From: Sphingomonas bacterium
GTDB taxonomy: Bacteria; Pseudomonadota; Alphaproteobacteria; Sphingomonadales; Sphingomonadaceae
DNA: 51,215 bases
Reading direction: 5' to 3'
NCBI RefSeq assembly: GCF_028292925.1
Contig: NZ_JAQGLK010000067.1
Location: 1-51,215 of the forward strand
Within the stretch, counting starts at the first letter, position 1; every line of letters starts with the position of its first letter. Positions 15,342 through 26,283 of this stretch are shown piece after piece. Below the pieces are notes generated by a model. The model made no database searches, had not been told where the DNA came from, and was given only the letters and a program-made list of their open reading frames with translations. Both the position numbers and the translations under genes were made by a program.

Positions 15342-15821
15342 ATGCGTACTCTTGATTTCGCTCCCCTCCTCCGCTCCTCGATCGGCTTCGAGAACCTCAA
15401 TCGTCTCGTGGATCTGGCCAGCCGCGGCGACGGCGATGCCTATCCGCCGTACAACATCGAGAAGCTCGGCGACGGCAGCTACCGCATCCAGATGGCGATT
15501 GCGGGCTTCAGCCGGGATGAGCTCGATCTGGTGATCCAGGAGAATATGCTGGTCGTGGTCGGGCGCGCCGGTGAGCCGCAGGAAGGCAATGCCCGTGAGT
15601 TCCTGCACCGCGGTATCGCCAAGCGCGCGTTCGAGCGTCGCTTCCAGCTTGCCGACACGATCAAGGTGACCGGCGCTTCCTACGAGAACGGGCTTCTGAA
15701 CGTGGATCTCGTCCGCGAGATTCCCGAGCACAAGAAGCCGCGCCGCATCTCGATCGATGGCAGCAATTCGCAGCAGACGATCGAAGCCCCGGTGGCTGAG
15801 GAACAGCGCGTCGCTGCGTAA
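15342..15821 (+). CDS. small heat-shock protein, Hsp20 (IbpA-like)
   Basis: ATP-independent chaperone that binds unfolding proteins and keeps them ready for DnaK/ClpB. The 159-residue protein has a short N-terminal arm (MRTLDFAPLLRSSIGFE), an alpha-crystallin domain at about 36-126 with the conserved turn YENGLLNVDL, and a C-terminal IxI motif (ISI, 136-138) used in oligomer assembly. The N-terminus and the PPYNIEKLGDG stretch are typical of class A IbpA-like members. It has its own RpoH-type promoter, a structured leader and a terminator, so it is a single-gene heat-shock unit. Confidence 0.95.
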   Translation: MRTLDFAPLLRSSIGFENLNRLVDLASRGDGDAYPPYNIEKLGDGSYRIQMAIAGFSRDELDLVIQENMLVVVGRAGEPQEGNAREFLHRGIAKRAFERRFQLADTIKVTGASYENGLLNVDLVREIPEHKKPRRISIDGSNSQQTIEAPVAEEQRVAA

Positions 15822-15844
15822 CAAGGGCGACGGCGAAAGTCCGA

Positions 15845-15875
15845 GGGTCGGCCCGGCGACGGGCCGGCCCTTTTT
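15845..15875 (+). terminator. rho-independent terminator after hsp20
   Basis: GGGTCGGCCCG at 15845-15855 pairs with CGGGCCGGCCC at 15860-15870 (11 bp, one G-T wobble) across a GCGA tetraloop and is followed by TTTTT at 15871-15875. It is the clearest terminator in the window and isolates hsp20 from the minus-strand YdcH gene. Confidence 0.92.
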
Positions 15876-15909
15876 GCTGCGCCGAGGGCGCACCCGGCAA
15901 GCGATATCG

Positions 15910-16107
15910 TCAGGCGATTATATCGGGGATGCGCATGTCATGGAGCATGGCGATCTCATCGCGGTAGCGAAGCTTGCGCCGTTTCAGCCGGGCGAGCTGG
16001 AGTTGATCCGAACCGGGCGTAATCCGCAACGCGTCGATTGCGAGGTCGAGATCGCGATGCTCCTCCTGGAGCAGAACGAGGCGCCGGCTAATTTCGTCGG
16101 GGCCCAT
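15910..16107 (-). CDS. YdcH family protein (DUF465)
   Basis: A 65-residue helical protein with the DUF465 layout: an N-terminal helix (MGPDEISRRLVLLQEEHRDLDLAIDAL), a turn TPGSD, and a second helix (LQLARLKRRKLRYRDEIAML). It probably forms a coiled-coil hairpin in the cytosol. The function of this common proteobacterial family is unknown. The chosen ATG at 16107 starts the domain exactly; upstream residues of the open frame are Gly-rich and unlike the family. It lies near the DUF1465 gene, as in many alphaproteobacteria. Confidence 0.85.
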   Translation of the reverse strand: MGPDEISRRLVLLQEEHRDLDLAIDALRITPGSDQLQLARLKRRKLRYRDEIAMLHDMRIPDIIA

Positions 16108-16309
16108 AACGTCTAACCATCCTCCGCATCCTCCGCGCAGGGTAGAGGCGAAGCCCTGCCCGCTCAAGGGGAAGCATGCGGGATGGCCATCGCGAACGGC
16201 TGATCGTGAAGTCGCCGTCAACCCGGCGCATTCACCGCGTTTGTCAGGAGACAGCTTTCACGAACCATGTTCTATTCCAGTCCCCACACCGGAATAAGGA
16301 GATTTCAGA

Positions 16310-16465
16310 ATGGAGAATGGACATTCTTCCGCACTGACTGCCAAGCATGCCGGGATCGAGGCGAAGATCGCCGCTGAAATCCGCCGCCCTGCGCCGGACC
16401 TGACGCTGGTGGCGCGGTTGAAGAAACAGAAACTCCGTCTGAAGGAAGCGCTCAGCAGGCTCTAG
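16310..16465 (+). CDS. second small YdcH/DUF465-like protein, 51 aa
   Basis: A 51-residue frame, MENGHSSALTAKHAGIEAKI at its start, ending KKQKLRLKEALSRL before TAG 16463-16465. The pattern of one short helix, a linker with paired prolines (RRPAPD) and a basic helix LVARLKKQKLRLKEAL matches the C-terminal half of DUF465 proteins. An excellent ribosome binding site, AAGGAG at 16296-16301, sits eight bases before the ATG. It points away from the longer YdcH gene at 15910-16107. A perfect hairpin follows at 16478-16505. Confidence 0.8.
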   Translation: MENGHSSALTAKHAGIEAKIAAEIRRPAPDLTLVARLKKQKLRLKEALSRL

Positions 16466-16477
16466 ACGCCGCGAGCG

Positions 16478-16505
16478 GGAGCCTGATCCGCAGCGATCAG
16501 GCTCC
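16478..16505. terminator. perfect hairpin between YdcH-like and PilZ genes
   Basis: GGAGCCTGATC at 16478-16488 pairs perfectly with GATCAGGCTCC at 16495-16505 across a six-base loop. It sits 13 bases after the stop of the small YdcH-like gene and 57 bases from the stop of the convergent PilZ gene. There is no T-run on either side, so it may end transcription only weakly or instead protect 3' ends. Confidence 0.5.
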
Positions 16506-16561
16506 GAAGCGGCAGTCACTCCGGCCGCTCATCGGCGGATCGTACACGCCGACCCGCAAAG

Positions 16562-16966
16562 CTATTCGATCCGCAGACCGGGGCGCCGCGGCTTCACCCG
16601 AACCGGCGGAACCAGCGCGGTATCCGCCGCGCGCGTTCCGACCGTCTTGCGCGCGAGTTGCGGATCGACAGGATTGTCGAAAGCGACACCGAAGCGGGCC
16701 TCCTCCGTCCAGGCGATCCGGCCCTTTACCTTGCCGATGTTGCGCAATTCGATGGTGACGGCCTGGCCTGGCGAGAGGGCTGGCCCGCCTTCCCCCATCA
16801 GCCCGCCCGCCGAGAGGTTGCGCACCCGCAGCGGGCTGGAAGCGCCATCGCCGACGCACATCGTTGCTTGCAGGAGCATGCTGTCGCGCGGATCGCCGCG
16901 CTCGTGCCGCGCTTCCTGCTCCTCGCGATCCGGTAGGAACCCGCCGTTCACTGACTGCCCTCGCAT
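16562..16966 (-). CDS. PilZ domain protein
   Basis: A 134-residue cytosolic protein with a PilZ fold, a receptor for cyclic di-GMP in most characterised members. The N-terminal arginine-rich region (REEQEARHERGDPRDS) stands where the RxxxR motif is expected, and NLSAGGLM matches the second motif (D/N)xSxxG. Downstream strands (VTIELRNIGKVKGRIAW, ARFGVAFDNPV) fit the beta barrel. The spacing of the arginines is not perfectly canonical, so binding is likely but not certain. The target process is unknown; nothing nearby is obviously motility related. Confidence 0.82.
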   Translation of the reverse strand: MRGQSVNGGFLPDREEQEARHERGDPRDSMLLQATMCVGDGASSPLRVRNLSAGGLMGEGGPALSPGQAVTIELRNIGKVKGRIAWTEEARFGVAFDNPVDPQLARKTVGTRAADTALVPPVRVKPRRPGLRIE

Positions 16967-17050
16967 TAGCGGCTGACCCGCGCCTGGAATCGACCCAACC
17001 AGAAAAACGTGTCGGTCTGGTTAATCTACACCATTCGTGGAACGCAACGT

Positions 17051-17518
17051 CTATTCGTCGCGCGATACCTTTTCCTGCCGCTCGTGCCGCTCCTGGGCTT
17101 CCACGGTCATCGTTGCGATCGGGCGCGCTTCCAGCCGCGCCAGCGAGATCGGCTCGCCAGTGACTTCGCAATAGCCATATTCTCCCTCGTCGATCCGCCG
17201 GAGTGCGGCCTCGATCTTGGAGATCAGCTTGCGCTGGCGATCGCGGGTGCGAAGTTCGATCGACCAGTCCGTCTCGCTCGATGCGCGATCGGTCACGTCC
17301 GGCTCGCGCAGGGAGTCGGTCTGGAGCTGTGCCAGCGTTCCCTGGGCCTCCCGCAGGATAGACTCCTTCCAGTCGAGGAGCTTGCGGCGATAATAACGTA
17401 GCTGCCGGTCGTTCATGAACGCTTCGTCGGCGCGCGGCCGATAGCTGGACTCGATCTCGGCCTCCGGGTTGTTCTCTCCCGCTATTTCTTCGGGATCCAT
17501 GTGTAGCGACGTCGCCAT
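17051..17518 (-). CDS. dksA: RNA polymerase-binding regulator DksA, single-cysteine form
   Basis: Binds the RNA polymerase secondary channel and, with ppGpp, adjusts rRNA and amino-acid promoter activity. The 155-residue protein has an N-terminal helix, a long coiled coil (about 40-110) with tip motif DVTDRA containing Asp74 and Asp77, and a C-terminal finger region. The finger keeps only one of four zinc cysteines: CEVT at 117-120 and TVEA at 138-141 replace CxxC/CxxC. Alphaproteobacterial DksA proteins often look like this. ATG 17518 has GGAG six bases upstream; a longer frame adds 33 residues. It is cytosolic. Confidence 0.92.
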   Translation of the reverse strand: MATSLHMDPEEIAGENNPEAEIESSYRPRADEAFMNDRQLRYYRRKLLDWKESILREAQGTLAQLQTDSLREPDVTDRASSETDWSIELRTRDRQRKLISKIEAALRRIDEGEYGYCEVTGEPISLARLEARPIATMTVEAQERHERQEKVSRDE

Positions 17519-17693
17519 GCCAGTCTCCGCCCCAGGCGCGGCTCCGGCGAACCCCACGGGCTCGTTACGCAACGCCACACCCCCAGCGGGCCTATAGCCA
17601 CGCGCCCCAACGCGCACAAGCGCCCGTTAACGCTGGCATTCCTGGCGCGATCCCGCCCCGGAACGGCGCTGCCGGCGATTGGCAGCTGGCCGC

Positions 17694-20042
<2,349 letters not shown>

Positions 20043-20091
20043 CTATCTGCAACGCCGCTGCAAGGCCATGCCTTGTGTCTCGGACGATCGA

Positions 20092-21753
20092 TCAGGCGTT
20101 CTCGATCAGCCGCCGCGCCTGGGCACGCGCCTCGTCGGTCACTTCCGCACCGGAGAGCATCCGCGCAATCTCTTCGCGCCGTTCGTCCAGATCGAGCGGG
20201 CGGACCCCGGTGCGGGTGACGAGCCCCTCATGGCTCTTGGCGATCAGCCAGTGGCGGTCGGCGCGGGCGGCGACTTGCGGGCTGTGGGTGACGACCAGCA
20301 GCTGCGCCTTGCGCGCGAGCCGGGCAAGCCGCTCGCCGATCGCGCTGGCAACCGCGCCGCCGACACCGCGGTCGATCTCGTCGAACACCATCGTCGCCGC
20401 GCCGCCCTCCTCGGCCAGGGCTACCTTGAGCGCGAGGATGAAGCGGGAGAGCTCGCCGCCGCTGGCGATGCGGATGAGGGGGCCGAACGGCGCCCCCGGG
20501 TTGGTCGATATCTCGAACTCCACGCGCTCGCGGCCGGACGGACTCCATTGCGCCTCCGCCAGCGGCTCGACGACGGTGCGGAACCTTGCGGCATCGAGCT
20601 TCAGCGGCGCCAATTCCGCGGCAACCGCCGCATCAAGCCGGGTGGCGGCCGCGCCCCGCGCCATGGTCACCGCCTCCGCCGCGGCCCGATAGGCGCCCGC
20701 CGTTGCCTTTACGTCCGCCTCCAGCCTGGCGATCCCCGCGCCGCCAGCTTCCAGGCGGGCCAGCTTGTCGGCCAGTTCCTCCGTCAGCCCGGCCAGCGCG
20801 TCGGGCGTGACGCGGTGCTTGCGGGCCAGCGCGCGAAGATCGAACAACCGGGTCTCGATCCGCTCCAGCCGGCTGGGATCGAAACTGAGAGCGTCGAGCG
20901 TGGCGGCCAGCTTGTCCTCGACCTCCGAGGCCTCGTTCACCGCGCGGTCCAGCGCGGCGAGCGCCTCGGCCAGCAACGGATGCTCGTCGCCCATCCGATC
21001 GAGCCGCCGCGCCGCCTGGCGCAGCTGGCTGAGCGCGCCATCCGACCCGTCGAGATGCGCGCTGACCCCCGCCAGATCGTCCGCAAGCCGCGCGCCCTTC
21101 TGCATCGCGCCCCGCTCTTCGGCGAGCGTCTCCTCCTCGCCTGGCTCGGCGGCGAAACCGGTCAGTTCGGCAACGGCATGTTCCAGCCACTCGCGATCGC
21201 GCTCGGCGGTTTCCAGTTCGGCACGGGCGGCGGCGAGCGCGTCGGTGGCGGCGCGCCACGCGCCGTGCGCCGCCGCGACCGCCCGCGTATCGACACGCCC
21301 GAACGTATCGAGCAGGGCGCGGTGCCCCCGTGCGGCGAGCAGCCCACGTTCGTCATGCTGGCCATGAATCTCGACGAGGTGCGTGGCGAGTTCACGGAGC
21401 AATCCGGCCGAGGCCGGCTGATCGTTGACGCTCGCCCGGCTGCCGCCATCCGCCCGCACGATGCGGCGGATCAGCAACGGTTCGCCCGGTTCGGCATCGA
21501 TGCCGCTGTCTGCCAGAAGGGTGGCCACGGGATGATCGGCGGGCAGATCGAACGTGGCGACCACCACCGCCTGCGCCGCCCCCTGCCGCACCAGCCCCGT
21601 CTCCGCCCGCTGGCCGAGCGTGAGGCCGAGCGCGTCGAGCAGGATCGACTTGCCGGCCCCCGTTTCGCCGGTAAGCGTGCCGAGCCCGCGCCCGAACTCC
21701 AGGTCCAGCGCCTCGATCAGCACGACATCGCGAATGGAGAGCCCGGTCAGCAT
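20092..21753 (-). CDS. recN: DNA repair protein RecN
   Basis: SMC-like ATPase that acts early in double-strand break repair, tethering ends for recombination. The 553-residue protein has Walker A GETGAGKS at 29-36, a long coiled-coil middle (about 160-370, rich in Ala, Glu and Leu) and a C-terminal ATPase half with the signature SGGELSRFILALK and Walker B MVFDEIDRGVGG. The length fits (E. coli 553). The ATG at 21753 was chosen as the family start (MLTGLSIRDVVLIE); the frame is open 36 codons further. It follows bamD, 59 bases downstream, the usual alphaproteobacterial order. Confidence 0.95.
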   Translation of the reverse strand: MLTGLSIRDVVLIEALDLEFGRGLGTLTGETGAGKSILLDALGLTLGQRAETGLVRQGAAQAVVVATFDLPADHPVATLLADSGIDAEPGEPLLIRRIVRADGGSRASVNDQPASAGLLRELATHLVEIHGQHDERGLLAARGHRALLDTFGRVDTRAVAAAHGAWRAATDALAAARAELETAERDREWLEHAVAELTGFAAEPGEEETLAEERGAMQKGARLADDLAGVSAHLDGSDGALSQLRQAARRLDRMGDEHPLLAEALAALDRAVNEASEVEDKLAATLDALSFDPSRLERIETRLFDLRALARKHRVTPDALAGLTEELADKLARLEAGGAGIARLEADVKATAGAYRAAAEAVTMARGAAATRLDAAVAAELAPLKLDAARFRTVVEPLAEAQWSPSGRERVEFEISTNPGAPFGPLIRIASGGELSRFILALKVALAEEGGAATMVFDEIDRGVGGAVASAIGERLARLARKAQLLVVTHSPQVAARADRHWLIAKSHEGLVTRTGVRPLDLDERREEIARMLSGAEVTDEARAQARRLIENA

Positions 21754-21812
21754 CGTCCGGCCGAGAGACCTCTCCTCGAACAGCGGCAGCGACGCGGGCG
21801 CGTCGCCGGCCG

Positions 21813-22592
21813 TCAGGCCGCGTTGTGCTTGTTCACCAGTTCGTAGGCGCGTTCGTACCACTTGGATCCCGGATAGTTGGTGCCCAGCACGGCGGCCGCC
21901 TTCCTGGCTTCCTCCGGCACACCCAGGCCGAGATAGGATTCCGTCAGCCGCATCAAGGCCTCGGCGGCGTGGGTGGTGGTCTGATAGTCGTCGACGACCT
22001 TGCGGAAGCGGATCACCGCCGCCAGCCAGTCGCGCCGCCGCTCATAGAAGCGGCCGATCTCCATCTCCTTGCCGGCAAGGTGGTCGCGCACGAGATCCAT
22101 CTTCAGGCGGGCATCGGCGGCATAATTGCTGTCCGGGTAGCGGCGAACAAGCTCCCCCATCGCGTCGAGTGCCTGCTGCGTGATCTTCTGGTCCCGCGTG
22201 ACGTCCTGGATCTGCTCGTAATAATCGAGCGCGATCAGGTAGAGCGCGTAGGGCGCATCCTTGTTGCCGGGGTGGATCGACAGGAAACGCTGCGACGACT
22301 TGATCGAATCCGGAAACTCGCGCGCCAGATAATAGCTGAACGCGCTCATCAGCTGGGCACGGCGGGCCCACACCGAATAGGGATGCTGGCGCTCGACTTC
22401 GTCGAACAATGCGGCGGCAAGCTTGTACTGCCCCCGGTCCAGCCGTTCCTTGGCGGCGTTGTAGAGCGTATCCACGTCGCGTGCGACATATTTGGTGTCG
22501 GTCTTCGATCCGCCCGTGGCGCACCCGGCAAGCGGGACGAGGAGCGCGATGGCAACGGCGACGGCGAACGGGCGAACACGATGAAGCTGCAT
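21813..22592 (-). CDS. bamD: outer membrane assembly lipoprotein BamD
   Basis: Essential lipoprotein of the BAM complex that folds beta-barrel proteins into the outer membrane. The 259-residue precursor has a type II signal with lipobox LAGC (Cys24) and five tetratricopeptide-like helix pairs (for example LYNAAKERLDRGQYKLAAALFDEVERQHP cut short here: first repeat about 42-70; others follow to about 245). The length and repeat number fit the family. It is the first gene of the minus-strand group with recN downstream, and is divergent from the glycosyltransferase gene, with 117 bases between the starts. Confidence 0.94.
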   Translation of the reverse strand: MQLHRVRPFAVAVAIALLVPLAGCATGGSKTDTKYVARDVDTLYNAAKERLDRGQYKLAAALFDEVERQHPYSVWARRAQLMSAFSYYLAREFPDSIKSSQRFLSIHPGNKDAPYALYLIALDYYEQIQDVTRDQKITQQALDAMGELVRRYPDSNYAADARLKMDLVRDHLAGKEMEIGRFYERRRDWLAAVIRFRKVVDDYQTTTHAAEALMRLTESYLGLGVPEEARKAAAVLGTNYPGSKWYERAYELVNKHNAA

Positions 22593-22709
22593 GACCCATG
22601 CTCTTAGCCGAGCCGAACGGCCAGGAGAAGAGGCGAACCGTGGCCACCCGCCGCACCGCGGCTGCACGGAACTGGACGGCCGCGGCCGGCCGCGGATAGG
22701 GATCGCGGA

Positions 22710-23876
22710 ATGCTTCGCGTGCTCACCCTGTCCAGCCTGTTCCCCGATGCCGGCCGCCCCACGTTCGGGGTGTTCGTCGAACGGCAGACGCTGGGCCTCG
22801 CTGCCCATCCGGAGGTCGACCTGCGGGTGGTAGCGCCTGTCGGGGTGGCATCCTTCCCCTTCAGCCGCCATCCCCGCTACCGCGGCCTTGCCGCGCTGCC
22901 CCGGCAGGAAACGTGGAAGGGATTGACCGTCTACCGGCCACGCTTTCCTGTGGTGCCGGTGATCGGAGGGCGGCTCTCCCCTGCCCTCATGGCGCGCACG
23001 CTGCTGCCGCTGCTGCGGCGGATCCGCGCCGAGTTCCCTTTCGACGTGATCGATGCCGAGTTCTTCTATCCCGACGGCCCCGCCGCGGCACGGCTTGGCA
23101 AGGCGCTGGGCGTGCCGGTATCGATCAAGGCGCGGGGCAGTGACATCCATCACTGGTCGAGCCGGCCGGGGTGCCGCCGCCAGATCGTAGCCGCGGGGGC
23201 GGCCGCCGCGGGGCTGCTGGCGGTCAGCGCGGCGCTCCGCGGGGACATGATCGCGCTCGGAATGGCAGCGGACAAGATCCGCGTCCATTATACAGGCGTC
23301 GACCTCGATGCCTTCCGCCCGCGGGAACGCAGCGCGGCCAAGGCGGCGTTGGGCCTCACCGGCCCACTGCTGCTGAGCGTCGGATATCTGATCGATCGCA
23401 AGGGCCAGCAGATCGCGGTGGCGGCAATGCCGGCGATCCCGGACGCGACATTGCTGATCGTCGGGCAAGGCCCGGCGCGCGCGGCACTGGAGGCGCAGGT
23501 CGCCGCGCTCGGCCTGCGCGATCGCGTGCGGCTGCTCGGTCCGCTCCCGCACGAGGCGTTGCCGGCGCTGTTTGCGGCGGCGGACGTGATGGTCCTGCCC
23601 TCGGTCGCCGAAGGGCTGGCCAACGCCTGGGTAGAAGCCCTGGCGAGCGGAACGCCGGTGGTGACGGCCGATGTCGGCGGCGCGCGCGAGGTGATCGACC
23701 GTCCCGCCGCCGGCCGGCTGGCAGCGCGTGATGCGGCCAGCGTCGCCGCGGCGATCCACGGCCTGCTCGCGAACCCGCCGGCCCAGGCCGAAGTTCGTGC
23801 GGTGGCGGAACGCTTCACCTGGGAGGCGAACAGGGCGGCTTTGTACGATCATCTCAGCGGTTTGATCCCGGCTTGA
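22710..23876 (+). CDS. GT4-family glycosyltransferase
   Basis: A 388-residue two-domain (GT-B) glycosyltransferase. The N-terminal acceptor domain begins MLRVLTLSSLFPDAGRP with the glycine-rich loop, and the C-terminal donor domain carries the family signature EGLANAWVEALASGTPVV near residue 300 (EX7E motif) plus VLSVGYLIDRKGQ-like strands. It would move a sugar from an activated nucleotide to a lipid or saccharide, probably in envelope or exopolysaccharide synthesis, but the substrate is not readable. It is cytosolic or membrane-associated. No other sugar-biosynthesis genes lie close by, which is odd for this type. Confidence 0.88.
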   Translation: MLRVLTLSSLFPDAGRPTFGVFVERQTLGLAAHPEVDLRVVAPVGVASFPFSRHPRYRGLAALPRQETWKGLTVYRPRFPVVPVIGGRLSPALMARTLLPLLRRIRAEFPFDVIDAEFFYPDGPAAARLGKALGVPVSIKARGSDIHHWSSRPGCRRQIVAAGAAAAGLLAVSAALRGDMIALGMAADKIRVHYTGVDLDAFRPRERSAAKAALGLTGPLLLSVGYLIDRKGQQIAVAAMPAIPDATLLIVGQGPARAALEAQVAALGLRDRVRLLGPLPHEALPALFAAADVMVLPSVAEGLANAWVEALASGTPVVTADVGGAREVIDRPAAGRLAARDAASVAAAIHGLLANPPAQAEVRAVAERFTWEANRAALYDHLSGLIPA

Positions 23877-23927
23877 TCCCCGACGCCCGTTCGCGCAGCA
23901 AGGGTGGGGGCAACGGGACGTTTTCAG

Positions 23928-25850
23928 ATGCGGCCAAGAAGTATCGTGCTGGTGGCGCTGGCGCTCGCCGCAGGCGGCAGCGCCGCAGCGCCCGCGAGTG
24001 ATATCGACGACTTCCAGGCGGCGCTCGACCGTGACGACGTTCGTGCCACTGCTGCGATCTATGCGGCGCGGGTAGAACGGATCTCCGGTGCGCAACCCGC
24101 CCGGGATGCCCAGCTCGATCAGATGGCGGGCGAGTTACTGCTGAGGAGCGGGATGCGCCCGGCCGGGCTGGCGTTTCTGGAACAGGCAAGGCTGAGCGGT
24201 GAGGAGGCGCAGAAGCCTGGCATCGCCCTGGCCATCGGCCGCACATACGAAGGGTTTGGCGGGCTGGAGACCGCGATCCGCGAATATCGCGTTGCCGCCG
24301 CGCTGCCTGCCTCCGACCGGATGGGGCGCGAGGCGCGGATCGCCTTGGCGCGGATCCTGCTGGCCCGCGCACCCGAAGAGGCTGCCACGCTCACGGCCGA
24401 GGTGATCGCCGCCGCCGGCAATCCGGGCGAGCGTTGGGAAGCGGAACTGATCGCCGCCCGCGCGGCGGCGCTGGCTGGGCGCGGGCCCGCCGCCAGCGCG
24501 CTCCTCGCCTCCGCCTGGGCGGACGCGACCGCGGCAAAGCCCGGCGAACGGGCCGTGGTCCGCGTCGCGCGGGATATGGCGCAGGATGCATTGGCTGCGG
24601 GGGATCGCGCGCGCGGCATCGCCCTGTACGCGCTCGGCGGCGCAAGCCCGGCACCAAGCGGAAGCGTGCAGCTTCCCCCGTGCGGCAAGGACGGGCTCCG
24701 CCCGGAGGACAGTGTGATTGTCGAGATCGGGTACGGCCGATACGGCCCTCAATATAGCGCGGTGCGATCCAGCCGGCCCGGCATCGCCGCGCCGTTCGTC
24801 AACGCTATCGCCGCGGGCACCCTGCCCTCGCAACCCGGGGCCCCCCTGGTAGAGTTGCGCTGCGAGTTCGATAGTCTGCCGTCTACCGCCCGCAAGCCCA
24901 CCGATCCGATGGCCGAATGGACCGCTCGGTCAGGCCTCTACCCGCTGTTTGGCGATCATACGGACGGGCTGGATGCCGCGATCGCGATCGCCGACGCCAT
25001 TGTCAGCAAACGCGAGCAGGCGCGTGGCCCGAAAACCATCGCGCTGTACCAGCCCCTGATCTCGCTATCGTCGATTTATGCGGCTCAGGCAGCGGCGACC
25101 GGCAACGCCGGCTATATGGAGCGTTCCTACGAGGCCAGGCAGCGCGCGATCGATATCGCCACGGCGGCCGGCGCACCGGCCGACGGCATCCGGTTCGCCG
25201 CGGCGGACATGGCGTTTGCCAAGGCGATGCGCTCCAATATGGGTATGGCCGCGATGGCGGCTGCCGCCAGCGCCCTGGTAGAGACGCTCGCCAGCTTGCC
25301 GAGCATGGACGATATAACGGTCGCCCGGATTACGCGCAACTTCCTCATTGCAGACAGTACGCCGCCTGAAGTGGCGCGGACGATCGCCGAACGGGCCCGC
25401 GCTGCGCTCCTGAAGCGCGGCGCGGCACCGGCCGGACCGGAAGTTCGTGCGCTGACGGCGTCGATCCTGGACATCCGGCGCAAGCTTGGCGAGACGACCG
25501 GGTCCGACGTGCTCGTAAGGTCGATGGGGCTCGCGGCGGGGTCCTGCGGCTTGCTTGCCGCCCCTCCGACGATGGATCAGCCTTCGCAGGCGATCATCGG
25601 ACCGGATTCGTATCCCAAGGATCTGTTGGCCCCTCCAATCGACGGAATCGTCCAGGTGGCGATGGACATCGATGCCAGAGGCGGATCGACGAACAACCGG
25701 ATCGTCTATGCCTCCCCGCCGCGCCTGTTCGACGAAGTGACCCTGGCGGGCACACGGCAGTTCCGGTTCGAGCCAGCCGCAGGTGCCAAGTCCGTCCCGG
25801 CCTGCCGAGGATATTCGCAGCAGATCCGCTGGGAGGTGCCGAAAGACTGA
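23928..25850 (+). CDS. secreted protein with helical repeats and a C-terminal TonB-like domain
   Basis: A 640-residue protein with a cleavable signal peptide (MRPRSIVLVALALAAGGSAA) and a long alanine-rich, helical body with TPR-like repeats (for example TYEGFGGLETAIREYRVAAA near 110-130). The C-terminus (about 565-635) resembles a TonB C-terminal domain: DGIVQVAMDIDARGG, NRIVYASPPRLFDEVTL and RQFRFEPA. True TonB has an N-terminal membrane anchor and a proline-rich rod; neither is seen here, so it is not a standard energy transducer. ATG 23928 follows GGGACG; an upstream GTG at 23904 is possible. The specific job is unknown. It is the gene after the glycosyltransferase. Confidence 0.75.
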   Translation: MRPRSIVLVALALAAGGSAAAPASDIDDFQAALDRDDVRATAAIYAARVERISGAQPARDAQLDQMAGELLLRSGMRPAGLAFLEQARLSGEEAQKPGIALAIGRTYEGFGGLETAIREYRVAAALPASDRMGREARIALARILLARAPEEAATLTAEVIAAAGNPGERWEAELIAARAAALAGRGPAASALLASAWADATAAKPGERAVVRVARDMAQDALAAGDRARGIALYALGGASPAPSGSVQLPPCGKDGLRPEDSVIVEIGYGRYGPQYSAVRSSRPGIAAPFVNAIAAGTLPSQPGAPLVELRCEFDSLPSTARKPTDPMAEWTARSGLYPLFGDHTDGLDAAIAIADAIVSKREQARGPKTIALYQPLISLSSIYAAQAAATGNAGYMERSYEARQRAIDIATAAGAPADGIRFAAADMAFAKAMRSNMGMAAMAAAASALVETLASLPSMDDITVARITRNFLIADSTPPEVARTIAERARAALLKRGAAPAGPEVRALTASILDIRRKLGETTGSDVLVRSMGLAAGSCGLLAAPPTMDQPSQAIIGPDSYPKDLLAPPIDGIVQVAMDIDARGGSTNNRIVYASPPRLFDEVTLAGTRQFRFEPAAGAKSVPACRGYSQQIRWEVPKD

Positions 25851-25899
25851 AGAAGCTGCGCCGCAGTCCCGGCGCGGGGTTCCCGCGGGTGGCGCTGCC

Positions 25900-26283
25900 C
25901 TAACCCAGCGGGAGCAACGCGGCGACGATCCAGCGGCCCTCCGCACGGAGCAGGCCCCAGGCGCGGGCAGCCGCGCGGCTGTCCATCGGCTCGATGCCGA
26001 TACCACGGGCATCCAGCGCGGCGACGAGGATGGAGGACGGACGGCGCATCGTCGCGCCGGTTCCGAGCAGCAGGAATTCGGGCGCCGGATCCAGCGCCAG
26101 CAGATCGGCCAGCGCGCCTGCCTCCAGTGCCTCCAGCGTCGGGGCGGCCCATGGGCGCGCCTCCTCCGGGGTCAGGATCAGCCCGTCCGGAAAGACGTGA
26201 TCGCCGATGCGGAAGCCTGTGCCCGAGAACCCGGTGATGATCGGGCCCGGCGCCGCCGCGTCGCGATCGAGCCGGGCCGACAT
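25900..26283 (-). CDS. Mth938-like domain protein (DUF498)
   Basis: A 127-residue cytosolic protein with the Mth938/NDUFAF3 fold: ITGFSGTGFRIGDHVFPDGLILTP near the N-terminus, then PEFLLLGTGATMRRPSS and GIGIEPMDSRAAARAWGLL. Homologues include a mitochondrial complex I assembly factor, but the bacterial role is not settled. Its ATG shares one base with the secF stop (TGATG on minus), so it is almost certainly cotranscribed and coupled to secD-secF, as seen in other alphaproteobacteria. Confidence 0.88.
   Translation of the reverse strand: MSARLDRDAAAPGPIITGFSGTGFRIGDHVFPDGLILTPEEARPWAAPTLEALEAGALADLLALDPAPEFLLLGTGATMRRPSSILVAALDARGIGIEPMDSRAAARAWGLLRAEGRWIVAALLPLG

Noticed and set aside
21813-24095. 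A 760-residue open frame on minus extending bamD across the glycosyltransferase
   Set aside because: The upstream part is antisense to a well-supported glycosyltransferase, is rich in Arg and Gln without domain features, and the bamD lipobox marks the real start at 22592.
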